64,000 bases of DNA, taken from an uncultured Pelagibacteraceae bacterium (GTDB lineage: Bacteria > Pseudomonadota > Alphaproteobacteria > Pelagibacterales > Pelagibacteraceae). Positions 50,997 through 60,413 of the stretch are shown here, in pieces. Positions within the stretch are counted from its first letter, which is position 1, and the number at the start of each line of letters is the position of its first letter. The notes below the pieces were generated by a model. That model had not been told where the DNA came from and made no database searches. It saw nothing but the letters and a program-made list of their open reading frames with translations. The stretch lies in assembly GCA_902562645.1 (NCBI GenBank), contig CACETY010000001.1, positions 82,978-146,977 on the forward strand, given 5' to 3'. The translations under genes were made by a program, and so were the position numbers.

Positions 50997-53648
50997 ATGG
51001 AACTATTTTTCTTAGCAGTTTTAGTCTTAATAATGATAGTTGCTCTTGCTTCAGGATATCCTGTAGCATTTGCGCTTCCTGGTTCAGCTATAATATCAAT
51101 TGGATTAGCTGCATTTTTTGGATATTTATTTGAAGGTGATGCAGATGCTTATTTTGCAGTTGATGGTCCGATAGAATGGCTTGTTGCTGGTATTACAAAC
51201 TTTAGGAGTAATTATTGGGATGTTGAAACTGACACCCTAATTGCAATTCCTTTATTTATTTTTATGGGAATTATGCTGCAAAAATCCAAAATTGCAGAAG
51301 ATTTATTAATAACAATGGGTCAATTATTTGGTCCAATTCCTGGTGGTCTAGGTATTTCAGTAATTTTCGTTGGGGCACTGTTGGCAGCAACTACAGGTAT
51401 TGTTGGGGCAACCGTTATTGCAATGGGATTAATCTCATTACCTACTATGTTAAATAATAACTACGATAGGAAACTTGCCAGTGGTATCGTATGTTCATCT
51501 GGAACGTTAGGTCAAATAATACCCCCATCTATTGTTTTAATTATTATTGCTGACCAATTAGCTAGCGCATCAGATGTTGCAAACAACATCCGTCAAAATG
51601 ATTACAAAGCAGTCACTGGAGAATTTAACATGCCAGGAGAATTTAGAGTTGGGTCTTCAAGTGCTGGTGATATGTTCCTTGGTGCTCTTTTACCTGGTCT
51701 CGTTTTAGTTGCGCTATACATGATCTATGTATTTTTCTATGCGAGAATAAAAAAAGGTGTAGCCCCACCAGTTCCATTTAAAGGAGAATTTAATCTAAAA
51801 TTTTGGTTACGAGTAATTGTTATAATTATTCCTCCTCTTGCACTTATTTTTGCAGTTTTGGGTTCAATCTTGATGGGTATAGCAACAGTTAACCAAGCTG
51901 GTTCAATTGGAGCAATTGGTGCAACGTTGATGGCTGGTTATAGATTATTTGAAGGTAAGAAAAGTGCATTTTATCCTTTAATTCTTATAATTGGATCATT
52001 AATACCTATTACCTTTCTTGCATCAACATATGAACTTAATGTTAAAAATTTAGAAGAAAGAAATTTAGGTGCTATCTATATTACCGCATTTTTTGTAGCA
52101 ATTCTCGTTTATGGTATTGCATGGAGTTTTTGGAGAACATTTAAAACTGAAAACGTTTTAAAAGAAGTAGTTACTGAGACTTGTATTACTACTTCAATGG
52201 TATTTATAATCCTTCTTGGTGCTGCGATGCTTACATCAGGCTTTAGAGCATTTGGTGGTGAGGAATTAGTAAGAGATTTTCTTCAAGATTTACCAGGAGG
52301 TTTTTGGACCCAGTTTGTTGTGGTCATGATTGTAATTTTCTTGTTAGGTTTCTTTTTAGATTTTATTGAGATTGCAGTTGTTGTTGTACCAATAATTGCA
52401 CCAATATTACTAGCTGAAACAGGAGCAAATGTTACAGCTGTATGGCTTGGAGTAATGATAGGTGTTAATTTACAAACTTCTTTCTTAACACCGCCATTTG
52501 GATTTGCTTTATTTTATTTAAAAGGTGTAGCTCCAAAAGTGGTCCAAACATTAGATATCTGGAAAGGTGTTGTTCCTTTTATTATCTTACAACTTATCGG
52601 TTTAGGAATTGTGGGTGCATACCCTAGTCTAGTAAATTATTTACCAAACAGGGTTTATTTAACATCTAATGTTGCTCCACCTCCGATGAATCCAAAACTA
52701 CAATATTGCTTACAAGAGTATAAATTTGCAAACTACTCTAATAATGCTGATGTAATAAATAAAAGTATAACTGACTTTGACGATATTATTCTTGCAAATT
52801 TACCAGCAGATAAATTAAGTTATTTCCAACGCCATGTTGATAATTCTAAATACTCTTTTGAACTTGTTAATGAGGTTAAAAGTACAGAGACATTATATAA
52901 CGATTATGCAGTCGATTACAGAGACTTACATTTTAAAACAAGAAAGAAACAAAAGAAGATTTTAAAATTAAATAAAAAGATAGATAAGTATAAAGCTGAG
53001 ATTAGAAACTTAGATGATGAAGATGTTTCAGATAAAAACAAACTTGAACAAAAAATTGAAAATGTGAAACTAGAAATAGACGAGATAAGTAGTCAAATCC
53101 CAGAAGAATGGAAATCAAAAAATGATGAATTTAACAAAATTAATAAAGCAAAAAATCTTGCAACAAGAAAATATCGAAAAACAGTTGATAATGCTTACGA
53201 AGATTTATTGTTGATTAAGAGTTTTATAAATGATGGTGAAAAATTTGAAGAATTAGAGCAACAAATGAAACTTCTTAAAAATAAAATAGATAATAGAGGT
53301 TACATTGATGCAATAGAGTTTATAGATAATATATTTGAAAAAGTCGGAGAAATTTCTGGATCCGATGAGTTTGCCGATAAATTAGATTATCTTATAACTT
53401 TAATGGATGAGGACGAAGTTGATTTTGAAAAACTTCAATCCTCAACGGTCGATACTATTGCGTTATTTGAGCAAGAAGTTAGTTGGAGAAAAAATTTCAA
53501 GAAAAAATATATGGATAGAATAAATGCTCATGACAAAGTTATTAGTGAGACTATTGGATTAAGATTGCAATCAAAACTTACAAAAGAACAAGCTATATAT
53601 GTTTCAAAATGCAATTCTATCCACAGAGATATATCTTTAAACTTTTAA
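50997..53648 (+). CDS. dctM: TRAP transporter large permease DctM with long coiled-coil C-terminal extension
   Basis: The membrane part (about residues 1-550) is a DctM-type ion-coupled permease: YPVAFALPGSAIISIGLAAF, DTLIAIPLFIFMGIMLQKSK, GALLAATTGIVGATVIAMGL, CSSGTLGQIIPPSIVLIIIA and NLQTSFLTPPFGFALFYLKG. It already exceeds the usual 430 residues because of inserts around residues 190-290 and 340-390. Residues about 555-883 are an extra hydrophilic region, rich in Lys and Glu, with heptad-like stretches such as KKILKLNKKIDKYKAEI and EELEQQMKLLKNKID. The extension has no family I can name. Confidence 0.92.
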   Translation: MELFFLAVLVLIMIVALASGYPVAFALPGSAIISIGLAAFFGYLFEGDADAYFAVDGPIEWLVAGITNFRSNYWDVETDTLIAIPLFIFMGIMLQKSKIAEDLLITMGQLFGPIPGGLGISVIFVGALLAATTGIVGATVIAMGLISLPTMLNNNYDRKLASGIVCSSGTLGQIIPPSIVLIIIADQLASASDVANNIRQNDYKAVTGEFNMPGEFRVGSSSAGDMFLGALLPGLVLVALYMIYVFFYARIKKGVAPPVPFKGEFNLKFWLRVIVIIIPPLALIFAVLGSILMGIATVNQAGSIGAIGATLMAGYRLFEGKKSAFYPLILIIGSLIPITFLASTYELNVKNLEERNLGAIYITAFFVAILVYGIAWSFWRTFKTENVLKEVVTETCITTSMVFIILLGAAMLTSGFRAFGGEELVRDFLQDLPGGFWTQFVVVMIVIFLLGFFLDFIEIAVVVVPIIAPILLAETGANVTAVWLGVMIGVNLQTSFLTPPFGFALFYLKGVAPKVVQTLDIWKGVVPFIILQLIGLGIVGAYPSLVNYLPNRVYLTSNVAPPPMNPKLQYCLQEYKFANYSNNADVINKSITDFDDIILANLPADKLSYFQRHVDNSKYSFELVNEVKSTETLYNDYAVDYRDLHFKTRKKQKKILKLNKKIDKYKAEIRNLDDEDVSDKNKLEQKIENVKLEIDEISSQIPEEWKSKNDEFNKINKAKNLATRKYRKTVDNAYEDLLLIKSFINDGEKFEELEQQMKLLKNKIDNRGYIDAIEFIDNIFEKVGEISGSDEFADKLDYLITLMDEDEVDFEKLQSSTVDTIALFEQEVSWRKNFKKKYMDRINAHDKVISETIGLRLQSKLTKEQAIYVSKCNSIHRDISLNF

Positions 53649-54665
53649 TTATTTTGTGATTTGATCAATTAATTTTGATCTTTCGTATAAACCAAGATTT
53701 TCCGCTTTTGTTTTTAATTTTTCGTACTCAGATTTTAAATTTTCGGTTTTGATGTTAACTTTGTTACCAATTTCAATAAGAGAACCAATAATTGGATCAA
53801 TTTCTAATGGACGTTTAGCATGCAAATCTTGAGTTGTTGATGGTTTATGACCCTTAATAGAAATCGCAGCATTTATTCTATGATCAATAGAAACATTAAA
53901 TTTTACACCAATTTTTTCACCTACTTGTTGGCATTCCTCCATCAATTTTCTTACTATTTTTAATAATTCTGGATCATTTCCAATTTCATCCAAGGTTTTA
54001 TCATAAAGAGCACTAATGATATTAAATGAGCAATTACCCCAAAGTTTTATCCAAATTTCATCTCTTAAATTACTTTTTTGAGGAGCTTTTAAGCCACCTG
54101 CAATTAATAAATCAGCAATGAGTTTAAGTCTTTCTGATTTAGATCCATCAGGTTCACCAAGTGTAAATCTTTCTCCTCCATTATGTTTTATTACACCTGG
54201 TTCTGTTATTTCAGCAGCGGGGTAAACAACACAACCAATAGCTTTTGCAGGATCTAAATGTTTCCATATTTTTCCCTCGGGATCCACACTATCAATATGA
54301 TGGTTATCTAAATTTGTTCCAGTATTTGCTTTATAAAAATACCACCAAGGAAGGCCATTTACAGCTGATATAATCGAAGTTTTTTCTCCAATAATATTTT
54401 TTAGTGAATCAACAATATTTGAAATTGCATGAGCTTTTACAGAAATAAATATATAGTCTTGTATATCTAATGTTTTGGGATCATCGGTTACTTTTAATTT
54501 AAAGTTTTCAGACCTACCCTCTTTAATTAATGTCAATCCATTTTCTTCTATGGCTTTTTTGTGTGGTCCTCTTGCTATAAGAGATAAATCTATATTTGTT
54601 TTGCTTAAACAAGCTGCCAAATACCCACCAATAGATCCTGCACCAAATATACAAATTTTTGTCAT
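53649..54665 (-). CDS. Ketopantoate reductase family protein (PanE/ApbA-like)
   Basis: The 338-residue NADP-dependent reductase has the N-terminal ICIFGAGSIGGYLAACLSKT, ISVKAHAISNIVD, SAVNGLPWWYFYK and the C-terminal LRDEIWIKLWGNCSFNIISAL with the catalytic Lys-Asn type residues. It may act in pantothenate synthesis, but adjacent acyl-CoA ligase and gamma-glutamyltransferase-like genes point to another 2-ketoacid reduction. The family contains many such paralogues. It abuts the dctM stop (convergent, no gap) and overlaps the ligase stop by one base. Confidence 0.85.
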   Translation of the reverse strand: MTKICIFGAGSIGGYLAACLSKTNIDLSLIARGPHKKAIEENGLTLIKEGRSENFKLKVTDDPKTLDIQDYIFISVKAHAISNIVDSLKNIIGEKTSIISAVNGLPWWYFYKANTGTNLDNHHIDSVDPEGKIWKHLDPAKAIGCVVYPAAEITEPGVIKHNGGERFTLGEPDGSKSERLKLIADLLIAGGLKAPQKSNLRDEIWIKLWGNCSFNIISALYDKTLDEIGNDPELLKIVRKLMEECQQVGEKIGVKFNVSIDHRINAAISIKGHKPSTTQDLHAKRPLEIDPIIGSLIEIGNKVNIKTENLKSEYEKLKTKAENLGLYERSKLIDQITK

Positions 54666-56173
54666 TAACTGCTTAAACCAAATTTTTTTGCTAAAACGTT
54701 TCTTTGTAACTTACCAGTTGCTCCCTTTGGAATTTCATTTACAAAAAAAATTTTCTTAGGAATTTTAAATTTTGCTAATTTTTCTTGAGCATATTTTAAT
54801 ACATCTTCTTCTGAACACATCTCTCCAGACTTAATAATTATAGCGCTTGCTATATTTTCACCAAGCATTTTATCCTCATAACCAAAACATACAGCTTGGT
54901 CTATTGATGGATGATCCATTAAAACATTATCAACCTCCAAAGGAGATATTTTTTCTCCACCCTTATTAATTATTTCTTTCAATCTTCCTGAAATTTTCAA
55001 ATATCCGTCTTCGTCAAAATATCCTTGATCACCAGTTCTAAACCAACCATTTGTGAAACTTGTTTTGTTTGCTTCTTCATTATTTTCGTAGCCATGTGTT
55101 ACGTTTTCACCCTTTATACAAACTTCACCTTCTTCACCTTGTTTCATCATGTCACCATTTTCACTCATAATACATACTTCTGGACCTGCTGGTAGGCCTA
55201 CAAATCCTGCTTTTTGTTGTTTTGGTGGTAATGGATTTGATGTCATTTGATGCGTTGCTTCAGTCATCCCATATGCTTCAATAACAGGACAATCAAATGC
55301 TTCATTTAAATCTTTAAATACAGCAGGAGGTAATGAAGCTGAGGAAGATCTAATTAATCTTAAATTTAAGTTTTTTGCTGCCTCCTTATTTTTATTTGCT
55401 CTTAATAAAATTGCTTGATGCATAGTTGGCACGCCTGAATACCAAGTAATTTTTTCTAATCTAGCCAAATCAAGAAACTTTAATGCATTAAAACCGCTAG
55501 AGGCACATACTGATGCACCAACTTTCATTGATGTCGCTAAAACTGCTATAAGTCCATGAATATGAAATAATGGCATAATATTTAAACAATGATCATTATC
55601 TGTAAGACTTAAACTTTTTGAAATATTTTCAGAAGATGAATAAATATTATTATTAGATAACGGAACAATTTTTGGCCTTGAGGTAGTTCCTGAAGTATGC
55701 AGGACTAAAGCCTCATCATTTTCATTTGGGGATGAATAATCACTTTTGTTATCAAACAAATCAAACAAACCTTCAGGTTGGTCTTTATGGATTTTCAATT
55801 CACAAATTTCTATATTTAATTTTTTTGCAACTTCTACTGACGGATTATTTGAATTTTTTTCAACAATAATTATTTTAGGATTTAAATCCTTAAGATAAAA
55901 TTCATACTCTTCTGATTTATATGATGGATTAAGAGGAGCAGCAGACATGTAACTTGAAATTCCTAAGAAACTAGTAGCCATGGATGGTCCATTCGGTAGA
56001 ACTATTGCGGCTCTATCTTTATTAGATATACCATTTCCTGATAATTGTTTTGAAATATCTTCAACAAATATTTTTAAATCTCTGTAACTAATTTTTGAAT
56101 TGTTTTCAGACGAAATTGCAATTTTATCATTTTCACTATTTTCAAAAATGTTTTTAACAATTCTTTTTGACAC
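54665..56173 (-). CDS. AMP-dependent acyl-CoA synthetase, oxalyl-CoA-synthetase-like
   Basis: The 502-residue adenylating enzyme has LHTSGTTSRPKIVPLSNNN, IEAYGMTEATHQMTSNPLPP, GWFRTGDQGYFDEDGYLKI, SGRLKEIINKGGEKISPLEV and the catalytic lysine in PKGATGKLQRN. The MTEATH.M.SNPLP and ENVTHGYENNEEANK blocks resemble, from memory, the plant AAE3 and yeast Pcs60 oxalyl-CoA synthetases. No oxalyl-CoA decarboxylase or formyl-CoA transferase is in the window, so substrate remains open. It forms an operon with the ketopantoate-reductase-like gene and follows the gamma-glutamyltransferase gene by two bases. Confidence 0.84.
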   Translation of the reverse strand: MSKRIVKNIFENSENDKIAISSENNSKISYRDLKIFVEDISKQLSGNGISNKDRAAIVLPNGPSMATSFLGISSYMSAAPLNPSYKSEEYEFYLKDLNPKIIIVEKNSNNPSVEVAKKLNIEICELKIHKDQPEGLFDLFDNKSDYSSPNENDEALVLHTSGTTSRPKIVPLSNNNIYSSSENISKSLSLTDNDHCLNIMPLFHIHGLIAVLATSMKVGASVCASSGFNALKFLDLARLEKITWYSGVPTMHQAILLRANKNKEAAKNLNLRLIRSSSASLPPAVFKDLNEAFDCPVIEAYGMTEATHQMTSNPLPPKQQKAGFVGLPAGPEVCIMSENGDMMKQGEEGEVCIKGENVTHGYENNEEANKTSFTNGWFRTGDQGYFDEDGYLKISGRLKEIINKGGEKISPLEVDNVLMDHPSIDQAVCFGYEDKMLGENIASAIIIKSGEMCSEEDVLKYAQEKLAKFKIPKKIFFVNEIPKGATGKLQRNVLAKKFGLSS

Positions 56174-56175
56174 TT

Positions 56176-57759
56176 CTAATATCCTTTTGCGTATCCATCT
56201 TTTCTAGGATCTGATCCACCTAATAGATCACCTTCGCTTCTATTAATTTTTATTGCTTGCCCTCCACCATGTGTACCATCAATATATTCTACATTGTGAC
56301 CTACTTCTTTAAGACCATAAAAAATCTCTTTATCAACAGTTTTTTCGAGCTTATAAATATTATTAAAATGAAATGCTCTAGGAAAGCTTAAAGCTTCTTG
56401 CGGTCCCATCCCATAATCAATCATATTATTTAAAACATGAACTTGTCCGACTGGTTGATATTGACCACCCATAACACCATAGCTTAAGGTTGCGTTGTTA
56501 TCTTTATCAATTACCATACCTGGAATAATAGTATGCAATGGTCTTTTTAAGCCAGCAATACAGTTAGGGTGTCCATGCTCTACTCTGAAATTTGTACCTC
56601 TATTATGCAAAAGTATTCCACTTTTATTTGTTGTAATCCCTGATCCGAAAACATAACAAACAGAATTGATTATTGATACGCTATTTAAGTCTTTATCTAC
56701 TACTGTTAGATAAATTGTCTCTGGGTGAGCTGGAATATTTAAGTCACCAACATCACTGCATGAATTTAGATTAATTTTATTAAAAATATCTTTAATATTT
56801 TTATCACTTAAAATTTCATCCAAATTAATATTTTCAAAACTCGGATCACCCAAACTTGTTTCTTTAACTTTATAGGCTTGTTTTGTAACTTCTGCTTCAA
56901 GATGAAATCTTTCTACGCTGTTGAATTTATAGTTTTGAATATTTAGTTTTTCTAACAATTTCATCATAATCAAAACAGTTACCCCAGGTCCATTAGGAGG
57001 GCATTGATGAATAAAATCACCTTTGTATAAAGATTTGATAGTTTCTGATCTTATTGTTTTCTGCTTAGAAAAATCTTCAAAAGTATGAACACCTCCTAAT
57101 TCATTCAAACTTTCAATTATATCTTTTGCAGTTTCACCTTCATAAAATTCTTTACTTCCCTTTTTACTAATTGCCTCAAGCGTTTCTCCCAACGCAATAT
57201 TTTTCATTAATTCATTTTCTTGATATGTACGATCATCTTTTAAAAAAATTTTTTTTGAATTCTCATTTCCATTAATTTTATTTAAACTGTTATGCCAAGC
57301 TTGCGATACTACTTTTGAAATTTTGTGACCATTTTTTGCAATATCAATTGCTCCTGAAAATAATTGTTCAAAATCAAGTTTGCCAAATTCTTTATGTATA
57401 GTTTCCCAAGCATGAACTGCACCAGGTATCGTTACTGAATGAGGACTTGTTAATCCAATTTTATCTATATTTTTTTCCTTAAAAAATTCATAACTCAATT
57501 TTTCTGGAGCTAATCCAGATCCATTAAAAGATACCGCATCTTTATTGTTCATTTTGACAATTGCAAAACAATCACCACCGATACTTGTTGCGTTAGGCTC
57601 AACAACTGATAAAACAATTGAAGCAGCAATAGAGGCATCCACTGCATTTCCTCCCATTTTAAGTATTTTTAATGCTTCTTCAGTGGCCAATGGATGAGAA
57701 GTCGCTGCCATTGCATTCGACGATCTTGCATCTTTATCTTTTGTTGATTGATTATTCAT
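56176..57759 (-). CDS. Gamma-glutamyltransferase family protein
   Basis: The 527-residue Ntn-hydrolase family protein is normally made as a proenzyme and cut before a catalytic threonine. Here that Thr is in PETIYLTVVDKD near residue 346, followed by NSVCYVFGSGITTNKSGILLHNRG. The N-terminal part has GGNAVDASIAASIVLSVVEP and SIGGDCFAIVKM. No signal peptide is present, so unlike E. coli Ggt it seems cytoplasmic. This resembles the broad Ggt-like group that includes acylases and hydrolases on small amides. It heads a three-gene operon with the acyl-CoA ligase and reductase and is divergent from an MFS gene. Confidence 0.88.
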   Translation of the reverse strand: MNNQSTKDKDARSSNAMAATSHPLATEEALKILKMGGNAVDASIAASIVLSVVEPNATSIGGDCFAIVKMNNKDAVSFNGSGLAPEKLSYEFFKEKNIDKIGLTSPHSVTIPGAVHAWETIHKEFGKLDFEQLFSGAIDIAKNGHKISKVVSQAWHNSLNKINGNENSKKIFLKDDRTYQENELMKNIALGETLEAISKKGSKEFYEGETAKDIIESLNELGGVHTFEDFSKQKTIRSETIKSLYKGDFIHQCPPNGPGVTVLIMMKLLEKLNIQNYKFNSVERFHLEAEVTKQAYKVKETSLGDPSFENINLDEILSDKNIKDIFNKINLNSCSDVGDLNIPAHPETIYLTVVDKDLNSVSIINSVCYVFGSGITTNKSGILLHNRGTNFRVEHGHPNCIAGLKRPLHTIIPGMVIDKDNNATLSYGVMGGQYQPVGQVHVLNNMIDYGMGPQEALSFPRAFHFNNIYKLEKTVDKEIFYGLKEVGHNVEYIDGTHGGGQAIKINRSEGDLLGGSDPRKDGYAKGY

Positions 57760-57789
57760 AGTACAGATTGAATCTCAAAAAATTTATAA

Positions 57790-59001
57790 ATGATTAATAA
57801 AGTAAATAAAAGTATAATCATATTTTGCGTTTTTGCCTTCGGATTTTTATTATCTAATCTTGTAAGATCTATAACAGCAACTTTAACTCCTGTGCTTACC
57901 TTAGACTTTGACTTAACCGCAGGAAACCTAGGATTATTGGCAGGAGGCTATTTTATTGGATTTTCAATTATGCAAATACCAGTTGGATTGTTATTAGATA
58001 AAATTGGTCCAAAAAAGGTAATTGGTTATTTTTTAATAATAGCATTGATTGGAACAATATCATTTGCACTTGCAAAAAATTTTACTGGATTATTTATTTC
58101 TAGGGTGTTTATTGGCGTTGGTGTAAGTGCTTGTATGATGGGTCCTCTAACTGGATATAGGGTATGGTTTGCGGAAAAATACCAACAAAGGGCTAACTCA
58201 TGGATGTTGATGGTGGCAAATATTGGATTTGTATCATCAACTTTACCTGTTCAATTATTGTTACCATATATTGGATGGAGATGGATTTTTATTTTAATTG
58301 CCATACTTATCTTACTTAGCATAATTTTAATTTTATTGTTAATACCGAATTGGGAGCAAAAAGAAAATACTTCAATAAAATCTGAGAAGGAAGCGTTAAG
58401 TCAAATTTGGAAAAATAAGTTTTTTATAAGTATGATTCCTCTAGCTTTTATTAATTATGGAGGTATTCAAGCAATTCAAACCTTATGGGCTGGTCCATGG
58501 ATGTTAAATATAACTGGTTACACACCTCTAGAAAGTGCTACTGGATTATTTTGGATAAATATCACCATGCTAATTTCATATTTTATATGGGGGTATATTT
58601 TACCAAAAATCTCAGAATATGGTGTAAGTAGTGTCAAATTAATCAAATTAGGTTTACCAATAAGTTATTTTTCTTTATTCCTTATTATTTACTTTGGTAA
58701 TAATTCAGGAGCATTTTTATTTACAATATATATTGTCACTTCAATTGTTATATCTTTAACACAGCCAGCAATTGCTCTAAATTTTTCAAAAAATCTAGCA
58801 GGCAAATCTCTTACCTCATACAATGTATTTCTTTTCTCAGGAACTTTTTTTATTCAGTGGGGAATAGGATTAGTTATTGATTTTTGTAGTAACAGAGGGT
58901 TTGACGTTTTAAGCAGTTATAGAATTTCCTTTTCTCTATTTTTAATTCTTTGTGTAATGAGTTATATTTTTTTTGTATATTTAAATAGAAATGAAAGTTA
59001 G
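57790..59001 (+). CDS. MFS transporter
   Basis: The 403-residue protein has twelve predicted helices and the MFS loop motif between helices 2 and 3 (GLLLDKIGPKKVIGYFL). The VFIGVGVSACMMGPLTGYRVWF and FAEKYQQRANSWM region is typical of the bacterial carboxylate/nitrate-like or general MFS groups. Substrate is unknown. It is divergent from the Ggt-like operon, 30 bases apart, so a shared control region and a linked function (uptake of the substrate of that operon) are plausible. Its 3' end overlaps the hydrolase gene by eleven bases. Confidence 0.88.
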   Translation: MINKVNKSIIIFCVFAFGFLLSNLVRSITATLTPVLTLDFDLTAGNLGLLAGGYFIGFSIMQIPVGLLLDKIGPKKVIGYFLIIALIGTISFALAKNFTGLFISRVFIGVGVSACMMGPLTGYRVWFAEKYQQRANSWMLMVANIGFVSSTLPVQLLLPYIGWRWIFILIAILILLSIILILLLIPNWEQKENTSIKSEKEALSQIWKNKFFISMIPLAFINYGGIQAIQTLWAGPWMLNITGYTPLESATGLFWINITMLISYFIWGYILPKISEYGVSSVKLIKLGLPISYFSLFLIIYFGNNSGAFLFTIYIVTSIVISLTQPAIALNFSKNLAGKSLTSYNVFLFSGTFFIQWGIGLVIDFCSNRGFDVLSSYRISFSLFLILCVMSYIFFVYLNRNES

Positions 59002-59803
59002 AATAAAAATGACATTAACAAATATACTTTTAATTATATTCTCTATTTATATTTTAATTTGCATTTTCATTTTTTTCTATCAAAGAAATTTGTTGTACCA
59101 TCCAGGGGAAAACAATTATTTAGATGAGGGGCCTTTAAATCACAAAATTGAAAAGATTTATATTAACTCAGAAAGCAGTTTAGTTGGTTGGCATTTTCAA
59201 AAGAACCAAAATTATAAGACCATACTATTCTTTCATGGAAATGCTGGCAAACTTGATAATCGTATTTATAAATTAAATGAATTCTCAAAAATGAATGTTA
59301 ACTATTTGATATTTGCTTACAGGGGATTTAGTGGAAATGATGGAAATCCCTCAGAAATTGGTCTTTATGATGATGCTTTAGCAGCAAAGAAATGGCTAAA
59401 TTCAAAGAAAATAGAAGATAAAAATATAATATTGTATGGAGAGTCGTTAGGTACAGCTATCGCACTTAACCTTGCTAAAGATTATTCGTTCAGTGGCGTG
59501 ATATTGGAGTCTCCTTTTACATCTATGGAAACATTAGCAAAAAGTTATTATCCGTATTTACCGGTTAAATATTTGTTAAAAGATAAATACAATTCAATTA
59601 GTAAATTGAACAATAACTCTGCTCCAATACTAGTTATGCACGGCATGAGAGATAAAATCGTACCATTTAAAATGGGAAAAGAAATTTTTACCAAGTTTAA
59701 TGGAGAAAAATCAAGTTTTTTTGTTGAAAAAGATGACCATATGATGGATTTTAATAAAAATCTTATTAATTCAATTGAGTTGTTTATTACAGATTTAAAT
59801 TAA
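58991..59803 (+). CDS. Membrane-anchored alpha/beta hydrolase (BEM46/ABHD13-like)
   Basis: The 270-residue protein has an N-terminal membrane helix (about residues 8-28), then FYQRNLLYHPGENNY, the oxyanion block TILFFHGNAGKLDNRI, the nucleophile elbow ILYGESLGTAIALN (Ser near residue 152), the acid region VMHGMRDKIVPFKMG and the final catalytic His in KDDHMMDFNKN. This set defines the BEM46 group, with unknown substrate. The start at 58991 lies inside the MFS gene; a second ATG six codons later (59009) is equally credible. Confidence 0.88.
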   Translation: MKVRIKMTLTNILLIIFSIYILICIFIFFYQRNLLYHPGENNYLDEGPLNHKIEKIYINSESSLVGWHFQKNQNYKTILFFHGNAGKLDNRIYKLNEFSKMNVNYLIFAYRGFSGNDGNPSEIGLYDDALAAKKWLNSKKIEDKNIILYGESLGTAIALNLAKDYSFSGVILESPFTSMETLAKSYYPYLPVKYLLKDKYNSISKLNNNSAPILVMHGMRDKIVPFKMGKEIFTKFNGEKSSFFVEKDDHMMDFNKNLINSIELFITDLN

Positions 59804-59852
59804 GACACAATTCAAACAAAAATTAATCAACTTTATTTATTTTAAGTCTCAT

Positions 59853-60413
59853 ATGACAAGAATTTTATCAATAATACTTATAATTTTTATTTCAAATATT
59901 TCTTATGCAGAAATAAGTAGTGAAACTAGAAATAAATATTTTTATATTGGAAAAATGAAAGCACATAATGATAAATTCACCTTATATTTTAAAACTAGAA
60001 ATAAAGCTATTTTAGCAAGAGGAGAAGAAACAAATTATATTAATGATTATCCACAAGATTTATATATTTATAATCATACTTCGAAAAAAGATCGCCCATT
60101 ACTAACTTATGAGTGGTTTCCAAAAAAAATAAAAAAACTTGTAAAAAATTATTCCTACCCAGTTTTTCCTGAGGACTTTGCTTATTACTTAATGAAGGAC
60201 AATAATACTCTCATTCTAGTTAGTGGTAAAAAAAATTTTCATCAAAATTTAGAATATAATATTGAAACTAAAAGTTTAAAAAAATTCTCTAGTAATGGTA
60301 AATTAAATTTTATTATTTCAAGTTATGCAGAGATTTGTGGATACAAAACAAATAAGAATAATTTTGAATGTTCTATAGAAAAACCTTTAATTTCTAAAAA
60401 TTTAATTAATTAA
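59853..60413 (+). CDS. Unknown secreted protein
   Basis: I do not recognise this 186-residue protein. It begins with a signal peptide (MTRILSIILIIFISNISYAE, likely cleavage after SYA) and continues with a tyrosine- and lysine-rich mature part predicted as mainly beta (FYIGKMKAHNDKFTLYFKT and DFAYYLMKDNNTLILVSGKK). Two cysteines near the C-terminus (IC and EC, about residues 167 and 177) may form a disulfide. It overlaps the convergent ftsY stop by eight bases. It is probably periplasmic. Confidence 0.75.
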   Translation: MTRILSIILIIFISNISYAEISSETRNKYFYIGKMKAHNDKFTLYFKTRNKAILARGEETNYINDYPQDLYIYNHTSKKDRPLLTYEWFPKKIKKLVKNYSYPVFPEDFAYYLMKDNNTLILVSGKKNFHQNLEYNIETKSLKKFSSNGKLNFIISSYAEICGYKTNKNNFECSIEKPLISKNLIN

